In this document: positions 17,371-27,398 of the stretch, piece by piece | Layout: every line of letters starts with the position of its first letter | Position numbering within the stretch: the stretch's first letter is position 1 | Source of the DNA: Candidozyma auris | Taxonomy: Eukaryota; Ascomycota; Pichiomycetes; Serinales; Metschnikowiaceae | Direction: 5' to 3' | DNA length: 64,000 bases | Assembly (NCBI RefSeq): GCF_003013715.1 | Contig: NC_072812.1 | Location: 1-64,000 of the forward strand | The notes under the pieces: generated by a model | Told to the model about the DNA's origin: nothing | Databases searched by the model: none | Seen by the model: only the letters and a program-made list of their open reading frames with translations | Program-made: the position numbers and the translations under genes

Positions 17371-18261
17371 ATGGTCCACAAGAAGATCGAGGGAATCATC
17401 GCTGCCGTTCCTACACCACTCACTGCTGATGCAAAGGCAGTGGACTTGGAGAACATAAAGGCTCAGGTCGAACGTTTGGCTGAAGCCGGTATCCATGGAA
17501 TTGTTACCACCGGTACCACTGGTGAGTTTCCAGCTCTCTCGCTTGAGGAGCACAAGAGTGTTATCAAGGCATACGTTGACGCAGTCGCAGGAAGGTTCCC
17601 TGTGATTGCTGGTCTTGGCTTCAACAGCACTCAGTTGGCCATTGAGATGGCTCAGTACTCTGAAAAAGTCGGTGCTGACGCTTGCATGATTGTCCCACCA
17701 TTCTACGATCCTCTCCCATTCAAGGCTCTCTACAAGTTCTTTGAGGACGTGTGTGGGTCCATCTCGATTCCCGTTATGTACTACAATTTGCCTGGTGCTA
17801 CTGGAGTCCACCTCACAGCCGAGCAATTCAGAGAGCTCTCCAAGATCAAGGGATTTGACTACATGAAGGACACTTCAGGTAACGCCAAGGAGTTGGGTGA
17901 CCTTTTGACTAACCCTCCAGACGGGCTCCAGCCATTCAATGGTTGGGACACCCTTACTTTCTTCGCTATGTCCCACGGTGCTAGGGCGAGTGTCTGGGGA
18001 GTGGCATCCATCGTGCCCAAAGAGTGTGTCGAGTTGTGGAACACCTTCACCAAGGAGAAAAACTTGGAGAAAGCCAGAGAGCAGTGGAAGTTCCTCTGGG
18101 AGGTAAGTGACTTCCTCGAGAGCGTTTGTTACCCAACAGGTATCAAGGCCGGTCTTGAGATTATTGGCCATCCAGCAGGCCCAGTTAGGGCACCCACATT
18201 GCCATTGGAGCAGAAGGATTACGACAGGTTGAAGAAGATTCTTTCCAAGAGAAAGTATTAA
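17371..18261 (+). CDS. DHDPS-family (class I) aldolase/lyase, not a true DapA
   Basis: A 296-residue TIM-barrel enzyme of the dihydrodipicolinate synthase / N-acetylneuraminate lyase family. The Schiff-base lysine is Lys166 (YMKDTSGN), the proton-relay tyrosine is Tyr138 (YYNLPG), and the carboxylate-binding GTTGE loop is near residues 48-52. The arginine that DapA uses to bind aspartate semialdehyde (YNVPSRTG) is replaced: this protein reads YNLPGATG. Fungi make lysine by the aminoadipate route, so a pyruvate-forming aldolase (4-hydroxy-2-oxoglutarate, 2-keto-3-deoxy acid) or a dehydratase/deaminase is more likely. Exact substrate unknown. About 26 Leu codons include no CTG. Two CGG-N7-CCG elements lie upstream, joining it to the ALDH and hydroxy-acid oxidase genes. 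Confidence 0.88.
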   Translation: MVHKKIEGIIAAVPTPLTADAKAVDLENIKAQVERLAEAGIHGIVTTGTTGEFPALSLEEHKSVIKAYVDAVAGRFPVIAGLGFNSTQLAIEMAQYSEKVGADACMIVPPFYDPLPFKALYKFFEDVCGSISIPVMYYNLPGATGVHLTAEQFRELSKIKGFDYMKDTSGNAKELGDLLTNPPDGLQPFNGWDTLTFFAMSHGARASVWGVASIVPKECVELWNTFTKEKNLEKAREQWKFLWEVSDFLESVCYPTGIKAGLEIIGHPAGPVRAPTLPLEQKDYDRLKKILSKRKY

Positions 18262-19506
18262 ATGACTCAATACAGCTTTCTGGGATGAAATCGTAGCAAG
18301 AATTTTTTTTCATATGTAGACGAATCAGGATCATAATGGACGCTTGCGCCTGACTCTGTGACGATGAGAATAAATAGACATATTGAAGCATGCCACCAAG
18401 AAACATTGATGACGTTGGTGTCCCTTCAGAACTACTTCACTGTCTCTCTCGATCTCATTTTAGGCAACTTGCTAACCTACTGATGAGCTACGAGTTCTCC
18501 AAACTCCAGTTTCTTATAAATGAAGTCTCCCACTTTATGCTGTAATCGTTACAAGTTCTGGCCCAATCGGCTCATACCGTATTTGATCTTCCGTGTTTGC
18601 AGCCATTTCTCAGGCCACCATTTGATAAAATTGCCTTTGACAACGATGCAAATAGGTAACTAGAAGTAGAATCAAAAATTTTAACAAAAATGACAGAAGG
18701 TAATTGTGACACGAACAGCAATTTGGGGCGACCACGAATTTCCCCAGCTTTTTTAGGACCAACTTATTTGGTCCATTGCATGGTGCGCATAACAAATACC
18801 AGGAAATTTCGGTGGAGCCCGAAAAGAAAGTGGAAAAAGCAAAGCCGGTGAAAGGAGAAATTCACGAAATCAATCGCAATACAAAGCTGAACATTCAAGC
18901 GATAAGAAAAATTCACGGGAATAGTTATCGCCATTCCGTTCCACTTATGCCGAGTCTTTTTTGCTACGATCTGGGGAAATTCTTCATGTGGTGACGCACT
19001 GAAGATTTGCACTTCTTCTTGCTTTCTTTTTCGCAGCAAGTGCGCCAAAACAGCGCTTTTTCAGGTAACTATGCCACCCGCCAGCGTCACTAAAACTCAC
19101 CAACCAAAGCCAAATTTCATGATTTTTCAATGGACCTCGATCACTTGGGCCTTTCTCATTTTCTTCAATCTGCAATCTTCCTCTCATCTTTCGGTGTTCC
19201 TCACTCGCTCCTCCATTTTCCGTCACCTGTTTCCCCAGTTTTTCACTACGGCATTTGTTCCACCCGCGAGATTCCTTCACAAATTGGACCTCTGCTCTTC
19301 GATATCGCCGTTTCCCTGTATCGTGATAGGATGCAACTGCCCACGTCTTGGCCAGGAATATCATGACTCGTGATTTTGACTTTTTCACTTTTTTTCTCGA
19401 CTCGTACTTCTTCTTCTCCATTCCTAGTTCTTGTCAGTGAGTAGCTGGCAAATCATGTTCATCGCCCTCCGGGCACTTCCTTCTATTTCGCTGCGTGCTT
19501 GATTTT
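18262..19506. other. Intergenic, about 1.2 kb, no gene recognised
   Basis: AT-rich near the aldolase 3' end, then mixed sequence with a TTTGCAGCCATTT motif at 18596-18608. Several ORFs under 150 codons on both strands have no recognisable features. It would contain the promoter of permease C, but no CGGA-N5-TCCG element and no clear TATA box near 19450 are seen. Confidence 0.45.
18595..18608 (-). promoter_or_regulatory. AAATGGCTGCAAA motif (intergenic)
   Basis: GTTTGCAGCCATTT on the plus strand, in non-coding DNA about 330 bp after the aldolase stop. Nearest downstream start in either direction is far, so its target is unclear. Confidence 0.35.
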
Positions 19507-20938
19507 ATGTCTGAAAAAAAAAGACCCCACCTCTGAAGACTCGCCGTCTTTGCTCGAGGATCTCCAGATCGAGGACCAGAATGTGTTCAAGATCACTGAC
19601 AAGGGCCCTGACTTTCGTGGGCTCACCTGCTTCGGAGCTGCGGCTTTGGTGGTGAAGACCCAGTTCGGTTTGGGCATCTTGGGGCTCCCACACACTTTCT
19701 ACATTTTGGGGGTCATTCCTGGCCTCATATCGTTGATAACGCTTTGCATTCTTACGACGTGGAGTGGCGTGGTGGTGGGCCACTTCCGTCTCCGTCATCC
19801 TCATACTTACAGTATTGGCGATGCTGCAGAGATCTTGTTTGGGCCTGCTGGAAGAGAGTTCATGGGCGCTGCTTTCTGGCTTTTCTACACTTTGGCCTAC
19901 GGCGCCACCGTTCTTACGGTTTCTATTGCGTTCAACGCTATCACATCTCACGCTGCTTGCACCACAGTCTGGACGGCGGTGGGTGCCATTATCAGTCTTA
20001 TATTGGGAACGGCTACAAGAACCTTGAAGGTTATGTCGTGGATGGGTGTGGCCGCCATTGTGTCGTTATTCGTCAGTGTTTGGATCGTGGCCATCGCTTG
20101 TCTTACTCAAGACACGCCCTCGGCGGCTCCCAAGAATGAGGCAATTGAAAAGGGCATTGCCGCCGTTGCCACGGGGAAATCGTATGCGGCTGTTGCTAGC
20201 GCTGTGGCTACTCAGCTTGCTGGTCTTAGTGGAACGGCTTCCTTCTTCACAATCCACACAGAAATGAGAGACCAGCGTCAGTACAACAAGGCTTTGTACC
20301 TTGGGCAGGGCTTTGTCGCTTTCAATTATATTATCATCACTTGCATTGTTTACGCAAAAGTTGGCAAGTATGTCACATCTCCCGCCTTGGGGTCTGCTGG
20401 TCCGCTCATCAAGAAGATCTGTTACGGTATCGCCTTGCCTGGACTCATCTTCTCGTGCTTCTTTCTTGCTCACCTTGCTGGGAAGTACTGCTTGGTCAGA
20501 ATACTCAGAGGTACTAGGCACCTTCAAATGAACACTCCAACACACTGGACCACCTGGATCTCAATGATGCTCTTGGCTATTGTGTTTGGTTTCGTCATTG
20601 CTAGTGCCATTCCCTTCTTTGGTGACTTAGTGGCGCTTATTGCCGCCTTGTTCGGTACCACGTTCTCCCTTATTATTCCTGGCTTCATTGCGGTCTACAA
20701 CTTGGGCAGCAATGTCAAACGCGAAGGCGACGGTACGTTGTGGTGGTTCAGCGGCTGTATTAAAGCATGGAAAAAGAATCGCTGGAGTGTGATCAACACT
20801 TTGACAGCGGCGTTGTCAGTTTCATTGGGAGCATACATCTTGGTGACCGGAACTTACGGCTCCGTGCAATCCATCATAGATGGCTATAGAAATGGTACTG
20901 TTTCTCACGCTTTCGCTTGTGAGGATAACAGTGGTTAA
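19507..20938 (+). pseudogene. MTR-type permease C with an apparent +1 frameshift near the start
   Basis: A third paralogue of permeases A and B. The body is intact and aligns throughout from GPDFRGLTCFGAAALVVK to GTYGSVQSIIDGYRNGTVS. The expected start, ATG TCT GAA (19507; compare MSDEK and MSADD in A and B), is out of frame with it: a run of nine A at 19514-19522 would need eight to read into the DPTSEDSPSLLEDL sequence that continues in frame. The next in-frame ATG lies deep inside the protein. Possible explanations: natural inactivation, a length-variable run, programmed slippage, or a sequencing error in a homopolymer. Unlike A and B, its promoter lacks the CGGA-N5-TCCG element, which favours loss of function, but the otherwise clean frame argues for a recent event or an artefact. 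Confidence 0.7.
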
Positions 20939-21301
20939 AAAGTATTGCAATGATTTTATGATAGTTTTGGAATGCATTCACGAAAAAGATTACCAAATTA
21001 CTTGTAGTGAACTTGTAACTCTTGACATAGACATCCAAGACGCATCAGCTGAAGCGGCTGGTACTTGTATCTTCTTAACTCTACTTGGGTGGCGGGCTGA
21101 TTGGATCTGAGCTGACTTCTCTCGCAATGAAACCTTTAAGAAGAAACTCAGCAAGGCTCTCAATCTGGATTACTTGAGTACTAGAAGCTGACATTTGCTA
21201 ACTTCCATCTTCGAGTCACTTTACGTTCATGTCGCCAAATCTACATGTAAACATCATTATTCATATTAACGAAAACTGATTCCCTTAAGACTCCACTAAA
21301 T
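20939..21301. terminator. Convergent 3' region, permease C / siderophore transporter A
   Basis: 363 bp between convergent genes; nothing beyond AT-rich 3'-end sequence is seen. Confidence 0.35.
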
Positions 21302-23332
21302 TTACTTCTTTCCAAAGGGCCATAACTTTTTCAAGTATATTAAAATGTAGTCCTTGTCGTCAGTGAAGACCACACGGGACTTGTTGCGGATGGCAGCCTC
21401 CTTGGCTTGTTCAGGATCACTGGTCTTCATGTCGGCGTCTCCCAAGTTCTGGCTCTCTGGAAGTACGTGGTCTCTCAATAAGAGAACACACACAAGCAAC
21501 ACCACGCAGAGACAAACACCGACAATGGAGAGCTTTCTCTGAATCTCAGCGTAAGCCATACTAACTGCTCTTCTCGCTGGTGTACCCCAAGGACTAGTCA
21601 TAATAAAGGTGTAAGGCTCGGCATAAGCATTCATTGCGAGGGTTGGGTCTACGCCCAACTCTGTCATCTTTCTAGCAATGGTTTGATACATCTGCTGAGT
21701 CCAAATGGCACCAGAAACACTGTTCGATATAGCCAAACCAATGGTGTAACTCATGGAGAAGATAGCCGTCACAACACCCATGTATTCGTGATTGGTGCAT
21801 GATTGAATCGAAGCAGCAGCTACTCTAAGGAGACATGCGTTGGCAACACCGAGGAAACACATTGAAATGGCGACACCGTCACGGAAATATTTGTCACGGA
21901 TTCCATCATTGGATCCTCTAAAGTGGACGAAGAGGCCAGAAGATAAGAAAATCAACACCACTCCAAAAAGAATAATGGCTTTGGTTCTCCTGATTCTGCT
22001 GATAGCAAGACCAAATATTGGAATAGCAATAGCCTCCGTAAATCCCTTGAGAGCAGGGGTTCTGGTTGCAACAGTAATCGTAGCGTTCATACCCACTAGC
22101 ATTACCGGGTAAGCGTAGTCATTAGGCATTCCGTAGATAAAGCAGGTGAAGAGCCCAACAAGAAAGCCTGCCCAAATACCACGGTCCTTCATCACTTTCC
22201 AAGGAAGTAAGGGACGTTTGGTGATTTTTGTTTCCCAAATAATGAACACAGCGAGTGCAACAATGGTCATCACAAGAGGGACAATTATAGATGCTTTTTT
22301 CCACTTTGTCAGCATTCCGCCAGCAAGTGTCAATGGAACTAAAAGAAGTCCAAGAGACACTGCAAGCAAGAGGCAGCCCACAAAATCGACCTTCCAAAAG
22401 AACGCATGGAGGTTATCGAGTCCACGAAGACAATACCACTTTGCGTAGCCCTTCAATTTCCCTATAACACTGTCACTGGTGCTGAGCTCAAGGTGGTATC
22501 TTTCTGCCCTGGGACTTCCTTCGATGAAGCTTGCGTGTTCCTCCTGGTTGATCTGCTTCCAAGCGTCTGTTCTTCTTGCTTTTAAGATCAAAACGAGATA
22601 CATCACAGCATATAACAAGCAGACCAAGGAGGAGACATAAGCCCAGAGAGCAATACCCCAAGCCCAAGTGTGGTGTGTCAAAATTTCATCGTTGATGTCA
22701 CCAATCGCCCAGGTGTTAATGATTTGGGGCATACTCATGCATGCAACAGCCAAAACCCTGTATTTCAAAGTCGTAGCATCAGACAAACTAAGCTGCCACA
22801 AAACAGCCAAGCCCGAGTTTCCCAAAGCATAGAACACCGTTCCAGCACCATACTTCTGGATATCGGTAGCGTGGGCCTGAACAACGAGGCCAATAAGCTT
22901 GAAAATCAACGCAAACATATACAATGGGAGACGGCCAAAGTTGTCGGCAGCTCTAGCGTAAAAGGGCATCGATGCTCCAGCAGCAACACCTCTTATCACC
23001 CCAATTGTGGACATCAATGAGTGCTGTTTGTATGAGTTTGTTGCATAGCCAACGAACACAGCAACCGCAGAGTTGTCAACCGAGATGATAAACATTCCGA
23101 AAAAGATGAAGAAACAGAACAACACCTTATGCCATGGGCGAGTCATTTGAGCCATAATGAGTTCGACCCTGCGAATGCCAAACGACTTGATCACCACCTC
23201 AGAAGGAGCATCTGAAGACACCGACAGGGAGTCGTTGACCTCCTTGTGGTTGAGGCTCTGAGCCTTTTCCTCAGCGGATTCCTGAGTGTTCAAAGTGTTA
23301 GCCTCCTGAGAGGCAGTTCTTTGGTCGGCCAT
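21302..23332 (-). CDS. ARN/SIT1-like siderophore-iron transporter A (MFS)
   Basis: A 676-residue major facilitator of the siderophore:H+ symporter group, with 14 predicted membrane segments. Typical segments: N-terminal KSFGIRRVELI before the first helix, SYKQHSLMSTIGVIRGVAAG in the second loop/helix, YARAADNFGRLPLYM, and CTNHEYMGVVTAIFSMSY near the C-terminal helices. The N-terminus is a Ser/Glu-rich cytosolic tail, and the C-terminal tail ends in KKLWPFGKK. Role by family: uptake of ferric hydroxamate siderophores at the plasma membrane or endosome. Paralogue B lies at 31774-33798 on the same strand. The ATG at 23332 starts MADQRTASQ. I see no well-defined iron-responsive GATA site cluster near it. 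Which siderophore is used cannot be told. Confidence 0.9.
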   Translation of the reverse strand: MADQRTASQEANTLNTQESAEEKAQSLNHKEVNDSLSVSSDAPSEVVIKSFGIRRVELIMAQMTRPWHKVLFCFFIFFGMFIISVDNSAVAVFVGYATNSYKQHSLMSTIGVIRGVAAGASMPFYARAADNFGRLPLYMFALIFKLIGLVVQAHATDIQKYGAGTVFYALGNSGLAVLWQLSLSDATTLKYRVLAVACMSMPQIINTWAIGDINDEILTHHTWAWGIALWAYVSSLVCLLYAVMYLVLILKARRTDAWKQINQEEHASFIEGSPRAERYHLELSTSDSVIGKLKGYAKWYCLRGLDNLHAFFWKVDFVGCLLLAVSLGLLLVPLTLAGGMLTKWKKASIIVPLVMTIVALAVFIIWETKITKRPLLPWKVMKDRGIWAGFLVGLFTCFIYGMPNDYAYPVMLVGMNATITVATRTPALKGFTEAIAIPIFGLAISRIRRTKAIILFGVVLIFLSSGLFVHFRGSNDGIRDKYFRDGVAISMCFLGVANACLLRVAAASIQSCTNHEYMGVVTAIFSMSYTIGLAISNSVSGAIWTQQMYQTIARKMTELGVDPTLAMNAYAEPYTFIMTSPWGTPARRAVSMAYAEIQRKLSIVGVCLCVVLLVCVLLLRDHVLPESQNLGDADMKTSDPEQAKEAAIRNKSRVVFTDDKDYILIYLKKLWPFGKK

Positions 23333-25286
23333 TGCTGGATTTGAACTTGAATTTCAATTTCGCCAAATCTTCCCCCACTTATACCTGACGCTGGGGGGAA
23401 AAGTTCTTCCCAGAACGTCAACGAGACATACGTCAATGCGTGCTCTATTGTTTCTTCGGCAGCAGCGTACATCCCCTACATTTTTTGGCCGTAATTATGA
23501 AAGACGGCTACCTGGGCTCTTGGCACAAAAGATATGTGCGAGAGTTTTTTACGAGGCTGCAAATCAGAGGCCGCCTTCTCGCTTGTCCGTGAACGGTGAG
23601 CAGGAGCCGCACAAAATGAAGGGCGGCCGCTCTCCCGCCAAACTGCTCAGTAACGGTCTGCGCTGTAGAAAGTAAGGCAAAGCTTTCGAATTTCTTTAAG
23701 TTGAGTGGTCTGAAAATTTTCGTCAATTGAGTTTTGTGACTCTCTCATTATCACTGCCAGTCTTGAGTGCCCATTTTGACATAGCCGTTTATCGGAACCA
23801 TCTAATCTAGAAAATCGCCATGCCACCGCCTGCATGTTCTTTAGAGGGTGACATGTACGTTAAGCAGTATTGTGCTTCTGCGTGCATGCTTAAAGATGAG
23901 CTCTCCTCCTCAAAAGTATGCTTATTGTTGTGAGCACAATGCTAGCGCTCTTGTGGATCAGCGCCTCACCGGGACTCGGGTATCACAATTTTCATCCAAG
24001 TTTCCATACGCAAAAAAGTTGCCAAAATTGCTATGCATCCTTACTTTGTGTTTTATTCCCCTCGCAACTTTCTGGGCGAGGCTTGAGAAAGACTAGATTC
24101 AAGCCTGTGATTGTGAACAATCCTGAGCTGATCCTGCCAAGAGGTATCCACACGAGCTCAAAATGAAAGACGTCCTTTTCCCTCTGGTCTGTAGTTAACC
24201 GACGAATCGCCTTTCACCTGTGTGCACATGCCTCTTACAGAGAAAGCTTCATTGTTCGCCTAACCATTGTTGCATCCAAATCACGCCAAATGCAAATTTT
24301 TCTCAATAAGGCTGTCAATGAGACTTTCAGCTCTCAGACGAGACTCTGGGAAATTCCGTGCAGTTGCATTGAGCTAGTTGCGTGTTAGAGTTGCAGCCTA
24401 CACAGAAGTTAAACTCCGGGTCGTTGTTGTCAATGGAGATATCTCTGGTTTAATCGAGCCAAAAAGATCTCCGGTGGCCACTCAACTTGCTATCTGTTGT
24501 CACACGAATCAGCATAGGTTTGTTCTATTCTGTGCATACAAAAGTCAGCCTCTTACCTTGGGATGAACTCACACTGCTCATTATTGAATTTGTGGGGTTT
24601 GGCACGAGTATACTCACAGTAGATTCGCCCTCCTTCCGCTTTTTTCAGTAGATGTGTCGTGTTAAACTGCTCCAGAGTTACTCCCAATGTTTTAGAATTG
24701 AAGTGGTAGATAGGCTCCAAAGAATACTTGGGATCCCACAGTAGAGATGAAGTTAGTTTTAAATCTGCTTGATTGCACTTCACCGCCCTCGGCTATTCCA
24801 CCGGCTGCCGCATTGTTCTTTACGAAAAGAGCTCATCCACTCAATTGGTAAAATCTACAGTAGCTCGGGGTGCTGATCACTTGTCTCAATGCAGAAACTC
24901 TTGTGATTTTCATGGCAGTCATCGATATGGTTGATCCTCTCGCAAGTATCTTCAAAGTACCATAAAATTTGATATGATATACCTCTGTCTAACTTTTGTT
25001 TCGAGGCGGTTGAAACTAAACGATTGTGCTCTCTGACTCCGCATAAACTTTTTATGCGAGACCTCTTTTGGGCAAAAAATGTGGTCTTACAATGAGCGTC
25101 AAAATCAGCCAAACAAAAAAAAAAAGCCCTCCTCAAATGCCTTTTACTGTCGTCTTTAATTCTACGTCAGAGGCTTCTATGAAAGTGAAACTCTTATCGG
25201 TCTATATGCGTCTGTTGACCTGGTAGTGCATGCTTCCACCAAAGGCTTGATGCTCATCTCGGTAGTACTACTTCCCAACCATCACC
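23333..25286. other. Intergenic, nearly 2 kb, no gene recognised
   Basis: Divergent region between siderophore transporter A and DPH5. Short ORFs (all under about 100 codons) show no recognisable domains, and no tRNA B-box, LTR or transposase remnant is visible. Its length is unusual next to the tight spacing around 25.3-27.4 kb. Confidence 0.45.
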
Positions 25287-26186
25287 ATGTTATACTTGAT
25301 CGGCTTGGGATTGTCCCACGAAACGGACATCACTGTCCGTGGGCTTGAGACCGTCAGAAAATGTGAAAGAGTCTACCTCGAAGCATATACATCGATTCTT
25401 ATGGCCGCAGACAAGGAGTCTCTTGAGAAGTTCTACGGTAAAGAGGTGATTCTTGCAGACAGGGAGTTGGTGGAGACGGGAGCTGACCAAATTCTCAAGG
25501 ATGCAGACAAAGTTGACGTTGCGTTTTTGGTGGTGGGTGATGTTTTCGGTGCTACAACCCACACTGACTTGGTAATTAGAGCCAACGAGCTCGGCATCCC
25601 ATACGAGCTGATTCACAACGCCTCAGTGATGAACGCTGTGGGTGCTTGCGGCTTGCAACTATACCAATTCGGCCAGACTGTGTCGTTGGTGTTTTTCACT
25701 GAGACCTGGAAACCAGACTCCTTCTACGCCAAAATCATGGAAAACAGAAAAATCGGACTCCATACCTTGTTGCTTTTGGACATCAAGGTAAAGGAGCAAA
25801 GCATAGAGAACATGGCCCGCGGAAGACTAATCTACGAGCCCCCCAGGTACATGGACATCAAAACTGCTGCCCAGCAGTTGCTAGAAGTTGAGGAGACCAG
25901 AGGTGAGAACGCTTACACTCCAGACACTCCTTGCGTGGCTGTATCTCGTCTTGGATCTCCTACGCAGAAGTTCAAGGCTGCTTCATTGAAGGAATTGGCT
26001 GATTACGACGCTGGTGAACCTTTGCATTCATTGGTCATGTTGGGTAGACAAGTGCACGAGTTGGAGTTGGAGTATTTGTACCAATTTGTAGACGACAAGG
26101 AGAAGTTTAGGGCACTTGTGGAGGCCGATCAGGAGTTCTTCAAGCCTCCACCCTACGTTCCTCCAGAGGAAAATTTGAGCGATTAA
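25287..26186 (+). CDS. DPH5: Diphthine methyl ester synthase Dph5
   Basis: A 299-residue SAM-dependent tetrapyrrole-methylase-fold enzyme that multiply methylates the modified histidine of elongation factor 2 during diphthamide synthesis in the cytosol. The N-terminus [19 protein letters not shown] is the family signature (GxGL loop that contacts SAM), followed by YLEAYTS, the [12 protein letters not shown] motif, [20 protein letters not shown] and the C-terminal [16 protein letters not shown]. Length fits the eukaryotic family. It ends 36 bp from the convergent PER1 stop, so the 3' ends of the two transcripts probably overlap. Confidence 0.97.
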   Translation: MLYLIGLGLSHETDITVRGLETVRKCERVYLEAYTSILMAADKESLEKFYGKEVILADRELVETGADQILKDADKVDVAFLVVGDVFGATTHTDLVIRANELGIPYELIHNASVMNAVGACGLQLYQFGQTVSLVFFTETWKPDSFYAKIMENRKIGLHTLLLLDIKVKEQSIENMARGRLIYEPPRYMDIKTAAQQLLEVEETRGENAYTPDTPCVAVSRLGSPTQKFKAASLKELADYDAGEPLHSLVMLGRQVHELELEYLYQFVDDKEKFRALVEADQEFFKPPPYVPPEENLSD

Positions 26187-26222
26187 AAGAAAAATTATAG
26201 TATGTAAAGTGAATACATAGAG

Positions 26223-27398
26223 CTACTGGTTCTTTTTCTCCGCCACGGGAGCCACGTCGTCCCACACATTTTTCGAGATATCCCAAACCATCCAGTCGTA
26301 CCAGCCAAAGAAGGCAGGGAAGAATGTGACCAAGTGCCATAATGAGTGAGCATCCACTAAGTCAAAGAATATTGGTGGGAAGTCAAAGATCTCGAGCGAC
26401 ATTCCCAATATAACGATGAAACAAAGCAACAAAGGATAAAGTGAGTAGAGTTTGGGAGACTTAGCGTAGAAACTTCCCAAGATTATGCGATTTGAGCGGA
26501 TGTAGTGAAGGTGATCTAAGATGATGACGTTGCTTTCGGCTTTTTCCAAATCGTAATACTTTGTATAGAGCTCAAAGCATGTCAATCCCCAGAAGATATT
26601 TTGCAAGATTCCCACAAATATGTTTGTTTGCATATTGTATGTGTACAGCCAGTCTGTCTCTAGGCGGTAGATGTGAGCAGCGTAGGCGCCAACGCATGTT
26701 AAAAGAAAAAAGTACTTGTAAATGACGCGCAGGGGAAGATATAGCTTAAAATACCTGAAAGCAATGCCGTAGAAGCCAGTTAGGACGGTCAATCCAGCAA
26801 AGTAGTAATCAAGCTTTTCCGTGAACATCACGTCCCTTATGTGAAAAATCGTCAGAGAGAGCCACGCTCCTATGGCAACAAACGCAGCAAACTTGACATT
26901 TCTGAACGGGCCTCGAAGAAAAGCCATTTGTTCGGAGGGAAGCTTCTTGATGCATTCACTTATCTGATGGTATCCAAGGTAATGTGGGATGAGGTTCAAG
27001 AAAGAAAACAACATCAGCGCCACCTCCTGAACACCAAATATACGCCAAAACGGCCATTTGCCGTGAAATTGAAGCACCTCCTCTCCCGCAGCGACTCTCT
27101 CCTTGGTAATGATCTGCTGACACTGGTAGTCGCAATTGGCCGGGCAGTCCCATTGTAGGATCTTCATGGGCAAGCTGAGCTTGCCTGAAGTAAAATGCCA
27201 CAGCGGCTCGTACCTCTTGTATTCGCCTGCGCTCTTCAACTCTTCTTCGAACTGGTCTTGAAGCAAGTAGTATGGGTTGTAGTAACAGGTCAATTGCTCA
27301 CATTGGAACCTGCAATCATTAAACTCGTCCAAGTTATCACCAGGAGATGCCAATACCAAATTGGCAATCCAAACAGTTATCAACAATGGAGATAACAT
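26223..27398 (-). CDS. PER1: Per1, GPI-anchor lipid-remodelling phospholipase A2 (PGAP3 family)
   Basis: A 391-residue endoplasmic-reticulum membrane protein that removes the sn-2 acyl chain from GPI anchors. It has a signal peptide (about residues 1-18), a Cys-rich lumenal segment (CRFQCEQLTCYYNPYY, then CPANCDYQCQQI), and seven membrane segments; WHFTSGKLSLPMKILQWDCPANCDY and the later HYIRSNRIILGSFY are family hallmarks, and conserved histidines in HLHYI and the SLWHL segment match the proposed hydrolase site of the CREST superfamily. The C-terminus EKKNQ is a KKXX-type dilysine signal for ER retrieval. Two small GPI-anchored wall proteins encoded further on would be among its clients. Start: ATG at 27398. 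Confidence 0.95.
   Translation of the reverse strand: MLSPLLITVWIANLVLASPGDNLDEFNDCRFQCEQLTCYYNPYYLLQDQFEEELKSAGEYKRYEPLWHFTSGKLSLPMKILQWDCPANCDYQCQQIITKERVAAGEEVLQFHGKWPFWRIFGVQEVALMLFSFLNLIPHYLGYHQISECIKKLPSEQMAFLRGPFRNVKFAAFVAIGAWLSLTIFHIRDVMFTEKLDYYFAGLTVLTGFYGIAFRYFKLYLPLRVIYKYFFLLTCVGAYAAHIYRLETDWLYTYNMQTNIFVGILQNIFWGLTCFELYTKYYDLEKAESNVIILDHLHYIRSNRIILGSFYAKSPKLYSLYPLLLCFIVILGMSLEIFDFPPIFFDLVDAHSLWHLVTFFPAFFGWYDWMVWDISKNVWDDVAPVAEKKNQ

Noticed and set aside
18262..19506. Small genes in the 1.2 kb gap (ORFs up to about 145 codons)
   Set aside because: Overlapping ORFs on both strands, none with a domain, signal peptide or good promoter context.
19440..19530. 5' intron rescuing the permease C frame
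   Set aside because: No GTATGT-type donor, branch point or acceptor combination is visible, and the start expected from paralogues lies directly before the A9 run.
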